The notes under the pieces are model-generated. The model was not told the DNA's origin, did not search any database, and saw nothing but the letters and a program-made list of their open reading frames with translations. Shown piece by piece: positions 57,399 through 64,000 of a stretch of DNA of 64,000 bases. The number at the start of each line of letters is the position of its first letter. Within the stretch, counting starts at the first letter, position 1. Source of the stretch: Sandaracinobacteroides sayramensis (GTDB lineage: Bacteria; Pseudomonadota; Alphaproteobacteria; Sphingomonadales; Sphingomonadaceae); NCBI RefSeq assembly GCF_022014495.1, contig NZ_JAKLSQ010000004.1, forward strand, positions 63,505-127,504, in the 5' to 3' direction. The translations under genes were made by a program, and so were the position numbers.

Positions 57399-57709
57399 TC
57401 CGCTTCCTGCTGCCATTGGCGCTTGTCGCGCTTGCCTCCGGCTGCGCCACCACCAAGCAGGCGCAGGTGCGCTCCGCCCTGCTCGATGCCGGTTTGCCCG
57501 AAAGCATGGCGATCTGCATGGCCGAGCCCTTGGGGCGCGATCTCAGCGTCAGCCAGTTGAAATCGCTGCAACGGGTGGCGAAGCTCGCCAGAAGCTCGCC
57601 GACGCAGATGACGCAGCAGCAGTTCAACGACCTGCTGAAGCGCGACCTGGACCCCGAAACCGTCGGCGTGGTGGTGCGGGCCGGGCTCGGCTGCTTCCTG
57701 CGCGGCTGA
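57395..57709 (+). CDS. Small lipoprotein, paralogue B
   Basis: 104 residues. The lipobox is L-A-S-G-C17. The body reads QVRSALLDAGLPESMAICMAEP and LSVSQLKSLQRVAKLA, aligned colinearly with paralogue A, and ends with a single late Cys (GLGCFLRG). Tandem duplication and divergence is evident. Function is unknown. The ATG overlaps the previous stop. Its stop faces the L,D-transpeptidase gene 10 bases away. Confidence 0.75.
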   Translation: MIRFLLPLALVALASGCATTKQAQVRSALLDAGLPESMAICMAEPLGRDLSVSQLKSLQRVAKLARSSPTQMTQQQFNDLLKRDLDPETVGVVVRAGLGCFLRG

Positions 57710-57718
57710 GGCCGCCGC

Positions 57719-58720
57719 TTAGCCGTCGGTGGCGATCACCGTCGTCTGCCTGCCCGAAGAGCCGCTCTTCATCCCGCCATGGGTGGCGAGCACCGTCGTG
57801 CCCGGCCCGATCACCGAGCGGACGAGGCGGTTGAAATCCTCGGGGATGCTGATCGCCTGCACGGCGGTCCGTTCGTCCACCTGGCGCTTCTCGGTCTCGT
57901 AGCCCGGCAGCGGCAGGTAGATCCAGCGCGTCTGCCCGTCCTCGCCCGTTCCGGCATATTGCAGGGCGCGGGTGCCGATTTCGAAGCCCGGCTCCACCTT
58001 CACCTTGCTGCGGCCGATCTCGACGCCGTTGCGGAAGACGAGAACCCGGCCATTGTCGGTGGAGAGCACGATGGTGACCGGCCCGGCGGGGGATTTCTCC
58101 GGAGTCCAGCGCCAGTCCTCGCCCTTGCCGAGGCGGCGCTGCGTCGGGTCGTCCGGCACGCCCTTGGCGGTGACGGGGGCGAGGAAGGCGTTGGTGTCGG
58201 CGATCTCGGGCGTCACCCGGTCGTTGGTGACGACGACGGTCATGCCCATGGACGAAGCCTCGAACAGCTTCTTCGAGAATTCCATCGGCATGCGGATGCA
58301 GCCATGGCTGGCGGGATAGCCGGGCAGGTTCCCGGCGTGGAGCGCGATGCCGTCCCAGGTCAGCCGCTGCATATAGGGCATGGGGGCGTTGTTGTAGAGG
58401 TTGGACTTATGGTCCTTGTTCTTCTGCAGGATGGTGAAGATGCCGGTCGGCGTCTTGTGCCCCTTCTTGCCGGTGGAGACCGTCGTCACGCCGATGCGGA
58501 TGCCGTTGCGATAGACATAGGCCCGCTGCGTCGGCAGGTGCACGATCACCGTCATCGGCCCTTCGGGGGCGAGGTCGCCGTTCCAAATGAACTGGCCCGG
58601 CTTCAGCTCCGACACGTCCATGTCGATGGGGGACGAGGTCTTGGCGCCCTGCGGCAGGGCCGGGGCGGCAAGGGAAAGGGCGGCGGCTAGCAGGAGAGCG
58701 TTGGCGCGGAGGGGGATCAT
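57719..58720 (-). CDS. L,D-transpeptidase (YkuD domain)
   Basis: 333 residues from the ATG at 58720. It has a signal peptide (ending about ALPQ). The YkuD catalytic motif is HAGNLPGYPASHGCIRMP with nucleophile C141, preceded by IGVTTVSTGKKGHKTPTGIF. A C-terminal half (about 195-333) repeats a beta-rich fold without a second Cys motif. It forms 3-3 cross-links or attaches proteins to peptidoglycan. An ATG at 58732 lies too close to AAGG. Confidence 0.92.
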   Translation of the reverse strand: MIPLRANALLLAAALSLAAPALPQGAKTSSPIDMDVSELKPGQFIWNGDLAPEGPMTVIVHLPTQRAYVYRNGIRIGVTTVSTGKKGHKTPTGIFTILQKNKDHKSNLYNNAPMPYMQRLTWDGIALHAGNLPGYPASHGCIRMPMEFSKKLFEASSMGMTVVVTNDRVTPEIADTNAFLAPVTAKGVPDDPTQRRLGKGEDWRWTPEKSPAGPVTIVLSTDNGRVLVFRNGVEIGRSKVKVEPGFEIGTRALQYAGTGEDGQTRWIYLPLPGYETEKRQVDERTAVQAISIPEDFNRLVRSVIGPGTTVLATHGGMKSGSSGRQTTVIATDG

Positions 58721-58860
58721 GCGGTGCGGCATCCTTGACGGGTGTTCGGCGCGCTGTAGGGCCGGACGGGGTGTGGCTCAAGGGGCCGGCCGGCGGATAA
58801 AATAAGTAAAAAACAGGCGAAGACAGGAAGAGCGCGGCAAAGCCGCGCCGTCGGACACGT

Positions 58861-58892
58861 AAAAAGGGCGGGATTGATATCCCGCCCTTTTT
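58861..58892. terminator. Rho-independent terminator of the pnt operon
   Basis: AAAAAGGGCGGGAT - TGAT - ATCCCGCCCTTTTT, a perfect 14-bp stem with T-run on both sides, 65 bases past the pntB stop. It works leftward for pntB. Confidence 0.88.
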
Positions 58893-58918
58893 CGTGCCGG
58901 CCGGTCGCTACGGCGAGT

Positions 58919-58948
58919 CCGCAGCTGACGCTTGCGCGTCAGCTGCGG
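58919..58948. other. Second hairpin between pntB and its terminator
   Basis: CCGCAGCTGACGC - TTGC - GCGTCAGCTGCGG: a perfect 13-bp stem with a 4-base loop, 10 bases past the pntB stop and without a T-run. With the next terminator it gives a tandem 3' hairpin pair that may protect the message. Confidence 0.7.
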
Positions 58949-58957
58949 CCGCCTTCG

Positions 58958-60379
58958 CTAGTGCGCCAGCGCCTTCACGATCTCGTCCGTCATCTTCTTG
59001 GCGTCGCCCAGCAGCATCATCGTGTTGTCCATGTAAAACACATCGTTGTCGACACCGGCATAGCCAACACCGCCCATTGAGCGCTTCACGAACAGCACGG
59101 TCTTCGCTTTCCAGACCTCCAGCACCGGCATGCCGTAGATGGGGCTGGACTTGTCCGTCTGCGCCGCCGGGTTCGTCACGTCGTTGGCGCCGATCACGAA
59201 GGCGACATCGGCCTGCGCGAACTCGCTGTTGATGTCCTCCAGCTCGAACACTTCGTCATAGGGCACATTGGCTTCGGCCAGCAGGACGTTCATATGCCCC
59301 GGCATCCGGCCCGCCACCGGGTGGATGGCGTATTTCACTTCCACGCCTTCCTTCTTCAGCGTGTCGGCCATCTCGCGCAGCGTGTGCTGCGCCTGCGAGA
59401 CCGCCATGCCGTAGCCGGGCACGATGATGATCTTCTCGGCATTCTTCATGATGAAGGCCGCGTCGTCCGCCGAGCCGCGCTTCCAGGGTCGATCCGTCTG
59501 GGCGGCGCCACCGGCAGCGGCCGCCTCGGCGCCGAAGCCGCCGGCGATCACCGACAGGAAGCTGCGGTTCATCGCCTTGCACATGATGTAGGAGAGGATC
59601 GCCCCCGACGAGCCGACCAGCGCCCCGGTGATGATCATCGCCGTGTTCTGCAGCGTGAAGCCCATCGCCGCCGCCGCCCAGCCGGAATAGCTGTTCAGCA
59701 TCGAAACGACGACCGGCATGTCCGCCCCGCCGATCGGGATGATCAGCAGGAAGCCGATCAGGAAGCTGAGCGCGAGGATCAGCCAGAAGAAGTTGGCGGG
59801 CGCTTCCACCGCGACGGCGAAGGCGATCACCAGCCCGACGATGGCGGCGAGCGTGCCGAGGTTAATGATATGCCGGCCCGGCAGCAGGATCGGCGCGCCC
59901 GACATGTTGCCGTTCAGCTTCAGGAAGGCGATGACCGAGCCGGAGAAGGTGATGGCGCCGATCGCCGCGCCCAACGCCATTTCGACGCGCGAGGCGGTGA
60001 AGATCTGCCCGCCCGAATCCAGCAGGTTGAAGGCGCCGGGGTTCAGGAAGGCGGCGGCCGCCACCAGCACGGCGGCAAGGCCGACCAGCGAGTGGAAGGC
60101 GGCGACGAGCTGCGGCATCGCCGTCATGGCGATTCGTTGCGCCACGACCCAGCCGATGGCGCCGCCGATGCCGATGGCGACGGCGATTTCCAGCGCGCTG
60201 GCGAGGCTGTGCGTCGCCAGCGTGGTGACGACGGCGATCAGCATGCCGAGCATGCCGTAGCGGTTGCCCGCGCGGCTGGTTTCCGGGCTGGAAAGCCCCC
60301 TCAGCGACAGGATGAAGCAGACGCCCGCGACCAGATAGGCGAACATCGCCCAGGCCGGTGTGGTGGAGATATGGTCCAT
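58958..60379 (-). CDS. pntB: NAD(P) transhydrogenase subunit beta
   Basis: 473 residues. The N-terminal half has about nine membrane helices (AIGIGGAIGWVVAQRIAMTAMPQ, FHSLVGLAAVLVA). The C-terminal NADP(H)-binding domain III has IIVPGYGMAVSQAQHTL, HPVAGRMPGHMNVLLAEA and FVIGANDVTNPAA. It couples hydride transfer between NADH and NADP+ to proton movement. Confidence 0.97.
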   Translation of the reverse strand: MDHISTTPAWAMFAYLVAGVCFILSLRGLSSPETSRAGNRYGMLGMLIAVVTTLATHSLASALEIAVAIGIGGAIGWVVAQRIAMTAMPQLVAAFHSLVGLAAVLVAAAAFLNPGAFNLLDSGGQIFTASRVEMALGAAIGAITFSGSVIAFLKLNGNMSGAPILLPGRHIINLGTLAAIVGLVIAFAVAVEAPANFFWLILALSFLIGFLLIIPIGGADMPVVVSMLNSYSGWAAAAMGFTLQNTAMIITGALVGSSGAILSYIMCKAMNRSFLSVIAGGFGAEAAAAGGAAQTDRPWKRGSADDAAFIMKNAEKIIIVPGYGMAVSQAQHTLREMADTLKKEGVEVKYAIHPVAGRMPGHMNVLLAEANVPYDEVFELEDINSEFAQADVAFVIGANDVTNPAAQTDKSSPIYGMPVLEVWKAKTVLFVKRSMGGVGYAGVDNDVFYMDNTMMLLGDAKKMTDEIVKALAH

Positions 60380-60388
60380 GGCCCCGCC

Positions 60389-60676
60389 TTAACCCTTCTT
60401 CTCTTTTTTCTTGTACATGGCGAGCATCCGCTCGGTGACGGCGAAGCCCCCGAAGATGTTGATGCTGGCCAGCACCACCGCGCCCAGCCCCAGCCACTTG
60501 GCCCAGTCGGAGCCTTCGGCGGCGGCGGCGATCAGCGCGCCGACGATGATGACGGAGGAAATGGCGTTGGTGACCGCCATCAGCGGCGTGTGCAGCGCCG
60601 GCGTGACCGACCAGACGACATAATAGCCGACGAAACAGGCCAGGACGAAGATCGAGAGGATCGAAATGAAATCCAT
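60389..60676 (-). CDS. NAD(P) transhydrogenase subunit alpha, membrane part
   Basis: 95 residues, three to four membrane helices (FISILSIFVLACFVGYYVVW, HTPLMAVTNAISSVIIVGAL). This is the separate membrane domain (PntAB/alpha-2) that in E. coli is fused to the C terminus of PntA. The TPLMAVTNAISS stretch is diagnostic. It lies 9 bases after pntB's start side in operon order between alpha-1 and beta. Confidence 0.95.
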   Translation of the reverse strand: MDFISILSIFVLACFVGYYVVWSVTPALHTPLMAVTNAISSVIIVGALIAAAAEGSDWAKWLGLGAVVLASINIFGGFAVTERMLAMYKKKEKKG

Positions 60677-60687
60677 GGCGTGTCTCC

Positions 60688-61809
60688 TCAGGCTTTCAGC
60701 GCCGGGTGGACGATCTGCCCGCCCGCGGTCACGCGGATCGCCTGCACGATCTCGTCGTCGTCCGGCAGCTTCAGCGACTTCGCCTCCTTGTCGAAGAAGG
60801 TGGTCACGAAGGTGAGCAGGTTGCGGGCGAACAGCGCCGAGGCGTCAGCCGCCAGACGGCTGGGATAGTTGGCGAAGCCGAGGATGATGACGCCATTCTC
60901 CGTCACCACCCGCTCGTCGGCTTTCGAGCCTTCGACATTGCCGCCCTGCGACACGCTCATGTCGACGATCACCGAACCCGGCTTCATCGTCGCCACCTGC
61001 GCCGCCGTCACCAGGCGCGGCGCCGGCCGGCCGGGAATGAGGGCGGTGGTGATGACGATATCCTGCTTGGCGATGGTTTCGGAAACCAGTGCCGCCTGCT
61101 TCGCCTTGTAGGCGTCGGACATTTCCTTCGCATAGCCACCCGCGGTTTCGGCCGCCTTGGTTTCCTCATCCTCGATGAAGACCGGCTTGCCGCCCAGCGA
61201 CTGGATCTGCTCCTTGGTGGCCAGCCGCACATCCGTGGCGGAGACCACCGCGCCCAGCCGCCGCGCGGTGGCGATCGCCTGCAGCCCGGCGACGCCCACC
61301 CCCATGATGAAGGCGCGGGCGGCGGAAATGGTGCCGGCCGCCGTCATCATCATCGGGAAGGCGCGGCCATAGGCTTCGGCCGCGTCGATCACCGCCTTGT
61401 AGCCCGCGAGGTTCGCCTGCGACGACAGGATGTCCATCGACTGCGCGCGGGTGATTCGCGGCATGAACTCCATCGCTAGCGCCTCGACCCCGGCCGACGC
61501 ATAGCTCGCCAGCCGGTCCTTCGACTGGTGCGGGTTGAGGCTGGCCGCCAGCAAGGCGCCAGACGGCAGCCCCGCCGCATCCGGCCCCTGCACGCCGAGG
61601 ATCAGCCCGGCGCCCGACAGCACTTCGGCGCGCGGGCCGACGGCGGCGCCGGCTTCCGCAAACGCGGCGTCTGGAATATTCGCACCCTTCCCGGCGCCCG
61701 CTTCCACCGCGACGGTGGCCCCAAGCCCCAGATATTTCCGAACAGTTTCCGGGGTAGCGGCGACACGCTTCTCCCCTGCGGCCGTTTCGGCCAGCACAGC
61801 AATCTTCAT
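60688..61809 (-). CDS. pntA: NAD(P) transhydrogenase subunit alpha, NAD-binding part
   Basis: 373 residues, soluble domain I. It has the alanine-dehydrogenase-like N terminus (MKIAVLAETAAGEKRVAATPETVRK, read by eye), the NAD fold FIMGVGVAGLQAIATARRLGAVV, and DIVITTALIPGRPAPRLV. It ends before the membrane domain, which is a separate gene here. This is the three-gene alphaproteobacterial form. Confidence 0.96.
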   Translation of the reverse strand: MKIAVLAETAAGEKRVAATPETVRKYLGLGATVAVEAGAGKGANIPDAAFAEAGAAVGPRAEVLSGAGLILGVQGPDAAGLPSGALLAASLNPHQSKDRLASYASAGVEALAMEFMPRITRAQSMDILSSQANLAGYKAVIDAAEAYGRAFPMMMTAAGTISAARAFIMGVGVAGLQAIATARRLGAVVSATDVRLATKEQIQSLGGKPVFIEDEETKAAETAGGYAKEMSDAYKAKQAALVSETIAKQDIVITTALIPGRPAPRLVTAAQVATMKPGSVIVDMSVSQGGNVEGSKADERVVTENGVIILGFANYPSRLAADASALFARNLLTFVTTFFDKEAKSLKLPDDDEIVQAIRVTAGGQIVHPALKA

Positions 61810-61847
61810 TCGGGCACCCCCGTTACAGGCCCATCAAAGGCGAAAAT

Positions 61848-61988
61848 TCAGACGAGGAAGATGGCCATCAGGATGAGGACGATCGAAATCAGGATCGTGG
61901 CCCATTTCGCGAGCCCCAGAAATCCCGAATAGACCCGCTCATTCTCGCGCGGGGCTTCCTCCCAACTTCCATGTTCCGTCTCGGCCAT
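61848..61988 (-). CDS. aa3-type cytochrome c oxidase subunit IV
   Basis: A 46-residue protein, short enough to be missed by length filters: MAETEHGSWEEAPRENERVY, then SGFLGLAKWATILISIVLILM, then AIFLV. One membrane helix with a charged N-terminal arm matches the bacterial aa3-type oxidase subunit IV family, which packs against the catalytic subunit. gaggg lies 6 bases before the ATG. As I recall, this tiny gene often precedes pntA in sphingomonads, and here it is 38 bases upstream. Confidence 0.92.
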   Translation of the reverse strand: MAETEHGSWEEAPRENERVYSGFLGLAKWATILISIVLILMAIFLV

Positions 61989-62079
61989 GTCTTTCCCTCT
62001 TTCAGACAGTGGTTGCGGCGTTTAGCCGCCTATGTCACGAAATGGCAATCCCGTATAGCGTTTAATTTTGCACTCCAGG

Positions 62080-63471
62080 TCAATTATCGCCTTGCGGGTG
62101 CAGAATCGCTTCGCGCCCTTGAAGCCCTGCCTGCGAAAGCGCCTCCGTCTGCCGCGCGGCGACCGCTTCCACCTCGAAGTCGGCCATCAGTTCGTGAAAC
62201 AGGCGATGCCAGTTCAGCTCCGCCCCCAACTGGATGAAAACCCCGCCCAATCCGATCGCCGCCCGGTCCATGAAGACGAATTCGGCGGGAATCGTCACGC
62301 TGCCCAGCTTCTTCAGTTCCTGGTGCACGCGCCGCGCCGTCTCGCGGCCATATTCGCCCGGCCGGCCGTCGAGGTCGATGGGGCGAACCCGGTCGTCGAG
62401 CAGCGGGCCGTAAAGGAATCTGGCCCACAGCAGCAGCACATCGCGAATCTCCCGTGTGAGGCCCTTGAAGCCCCACAGCTCGAAGGCGTGGGCGGCGCGC
62501 GCCTCATCGTCGCTCTCGATGGCGCGGTAGAGCTGGTTCACCCCCTCGATGAAGCGCGGCGGGAAGATGCGGACGCAGCCGAAGTCCATGAGGTTGACGA
62601 CCGCCCCCGCGGCGCTGGCCTCGGCGACGCTGTAATTGCCCAGATGCGGGTCGCCATGGATCACCCCCACCCGGTAGAAAGGGCGATACCAGGCCAGGAA
62701 AAGCGCCTCGGCGATACGGTTGCGGACTTCGGCCGGGCTGTCCTTCCAGTCGAGGAGGCGCGTTCCGTCCAGCCATTCCATCGTCAGCAGGCGCGGAGTC
62801 GAAAGCTCGGGCGAAGGCTTCGGCACGCGGACATAGGGCTCGCCCGCCAGCATCTGCCGGTAGAGCAGCAGATGCTTCAGCTCCCGGTCGTAATCCAGCT
62901 CCTCGCGCAGGCGCGCCGCCAGTTCCGCGCGAATCTCGGCGGTGTCGATGGCGCCGTCCACCCGGCGGAACAGCGACAGCATCAGATCGAGCTGCCCGAG
63001 GTCGGCTTCGACCGCCGAGGCCATGTCGGGGTATTGCAGCTTCACCGCCAGTGTTTCGCCGGAAGCCAGCGTCGCCTTGTGCACCTGCCCCAGCGAGGCG
63101 GCGGAAACCGCATCCGGGGTGAAATCGACGAAGCGCTGGCGCCAGTCCGGCCCCAGTTCGCCGGCCATGCGGCGGCGCACGAAGCCCTGCCCCATCGGCG
63201 GCGCGTTCGCCTGCAATTCGGAAAGCTGCTTCGCGAACTCCGGCGGCACCGCGTCCGGCAGATTGCCCAGCATCTGGGCCAGCTTCATCAGCGGCCCCTT
63301 CAATTCCCCCAGCACCCGTTTCAGCTCGGCGGCGTTCTTCGGATCGTCGAGCGCCCGCCCGCCGGCGCGCGCGACGGCGGCGCTGGCGGCGAAGCCGCCC
63401 AGATTTGCGCCGACCTTCGCGAAACGGGCGAGGCGGCCGGATAGCGTCGATTGCTCTGCCATCCGCCGCAT
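62080..63471 (-). CDS. ABC1/UbiB-family atypical kinase
   Basis: 463 residues. The family-specific KxGQ-like region reads PLMKLAQMLGNLPDAVPPEF. The A-rich nucleotide loop is AASLGQVHKA, with Lys in LAVKLQYP. The catalytic segment is VIHGDPHLGNY and the metal Asp is in VNLMDFGCVR. UbiB/ADCK proteins support ubiquinone biosynthesis or lipid homeostasis via ATPase activity. No C-terminal membrane helices are visible, unlike E. coli UbiB, so it is an ADCK-like paralogue. The start is 63471 or the ATG at 63462; neither has a strong Shine-Dalgarno. Confidence 0.92.
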   Translation of the reverse strand: MRRMAEQSTLSGRLARFAKVGANLGGFAASAAVARAGGRALDDPKNAAELKRVLGELKGPLMKLAQMLGNLPDAVPPEFAKQLSELQANAPPMGQGFVRRRMAGELGPDWRQRFVDFTPDAVSAASLGQVHKATLASGETLAVKLQYPDMASAVEADLGQLDLMLSLFRRVDGAIDTAEIRAELAARLREELDYDRELKHLLLYRQMLAGEPYVRVPKPSPELSTPRLLTMEWLDGTRLLDWKDSPAEVRNRIAEALFLAWYRPFYRVGVIHGDPHLGNYSVAEASAAGAVVNLMDFGCVRIFPPRFIEGVNQLYRAIESDDEARAAHAFELWGFKGLTREIRDVLLLWARFLYGPLLDDRVRPIDLDGRPGEYGRETARRVHQELKKLGSVTIPAEFVFMDRAAIGLGGVFIQLGAELNWHRLFHELMADFEVEAVAARQTEALSQAGLQGREAILHPQGDN

Positions 63472-63521
63472 CTAGGGAAGCCGGCGGGCCGGCGCCAGCC
63501 CGCCGGTCAAGGGATCAGCGC

Positions 63522-63902
63522 TCAGCCGTCATAATCGAAGCCGACCACGACATTGTCGCGGGTCTGGCAGCCGAACTTTTTCTTCTGCGTCTTCACCTTG
63601 CCCTTGGAATCGGTGGTGACCAGATTCACCGAGGCGCGCATCGTCGCGTAACCGCCGCTCTTCAGGTCGGTGTCCTCCACCTTGCGCAAGGTCAGGTCGG
63701 TGGCGCCGAGCTTCTCCGCCCGCGCCTTGGCTTCCGCCATGCAGATCTGGGTGACGGCGGCGCGGCGATCCTCCGGGATCGGGGCGGGGGCCGGCGCAAC
63801 GGCCGGCGCCGGGGTCGCCGGTGGCGGAACCGAATCGGCGGCGGTCTGGGCGAAGGCCGGGGCGGAGGTCAGAAAAGCCAGTGCGATCAATGTGCGTTGC
63901 AT
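63522..63902 (-). CDS. Small secreted protein, unknown family
   Basis: 126 residues. Signal peptide MQRTLIALAFLTSAPAFAQ, then a Pro/Ala linker (PATPAPAVAPAPAPIPEDRR) and a domain with two Cys (ICMAEAKARAEKLG and KKKFGCQTRDN) ending GFDYDG. The Cys pair could form a disulfide. No family is recognised. The ATG at 63902 has GGGAG 7 bases upstream. Confidence 0.8.
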   Translation of the reverse strand: MQRTLIALAFLTSAPAFAQTAADSVPPPATPAPAVAPAPAPIPEDRRAAVTQICMAEAKARAEKLGATDLTLRKVEDTDLKSGGYATMRASVNLVTTDSKGKVKTQKKKFGCQTRDNVVVGFDYDG

Positions 63903-64000
63903 GCCGATGCTCCCTGTTGAAGGCCCCCGATCCCAATGGCGAAACGGGGCGGCGGTCAAGCGGCAATAGCCCATTTTGGGGCAAGCCTCCTCGTCCGCAG

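Overview
The window looks like a chromosomal segment of a GC-rich alphaproteobacterium, most likely a sphingomonad (Sphingomonadales). The signs are three large TonB-dependent receptors with substrate cassettes, two proteins ending in the sphingomonad-type PEPxxW sorting signal, an Fo operon with paired b and b' subunits and separate from F1, three-subunit transhydrogenase behind a tiny aa3 oxidase subunit IV gene, an NDUFS4-like complex I subunit, and many TTG/GTG starts overlapping the upstream stop codon. This assignment is inference from gene content; no 16S or taxonomic marker is present.

Layout. 0-7.7 kb: dps, a triple-DUF3011 secreted protein, argS with a SPOR protein, a TusA-like protein, then a coupled trio (HhH protein, MFS efflux pump, thiol-disulfide protein). 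Two copies of a palindromic 'cccgggcttgacccggg' element sit in convergent intergenic gaps. 7.7-18.0 kb: a six-gene leftward operon (M19 dipeptidase, S12 serine hydrolase, AGCS symporter, D-cysteine desulfhydrase-like PLP enzyme, N-acyl-D-amino-acid deacylase-like amidohydrolase, TonB receptor), divergent from an XRE-cupin regulator. It reads as a cassette for taking up and breaking down D-amino-acid-containing peptides or acylated D-amino acids. 18.0-24.2 kb: a complete cell-surface-signalling system (ECF sigma, FecR anti-sigma, STN-bearing HasR-like receptor, dedicated TonB). Its receptor carries an extra OmpA/Omp31-like beta-barrel fused at the C terminus. 24.3-30.9 kb: a sulfate-ester scavenging operon (TonB receptor, GPH symporter, TauD-type dioxygenase, periplasmic sulfatase).

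30.9-31.6 kb is gene-poor and holds a decayed fragment resembling the thiol-disulfide gene at 7.3 kb, next to tRNA-Arg(TCT). 31.7-51.2 kb is mainly housekeeping: NDUFS4-like subunit, hrpB, long-chain prenyl diphosphate synthase, chorismate mutase, a nuclease-fold protein, atpI-B-E-F'-F, smc with a DsbA-like lipoprotein, an FAD oxidoreductase with an alpha/beta hydrolase, ppdK, and glyQS. 51.3-58.7 kb is lighter accessory material: two PEP-CTERM proteins around an acyl-CoA ligase/TraB pair, a sulfotransferase, a tandem pair of small paralogous lipoproteins, and an L,D-transpeptidase. 58.9-63.9 kb: the pnt operon with the aa3 subunit IV micro-gene, an ABC1/UbiB-family kinase, and a small secreted protein.

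The most promising leads are the D-amino-acid peptide cassette with its own regulator and operator-like repeat, and the dual-barrel receptor in the FecIR-type system. No CRISPR array, integrase, transposase, rRNA or prophage gene was seen.
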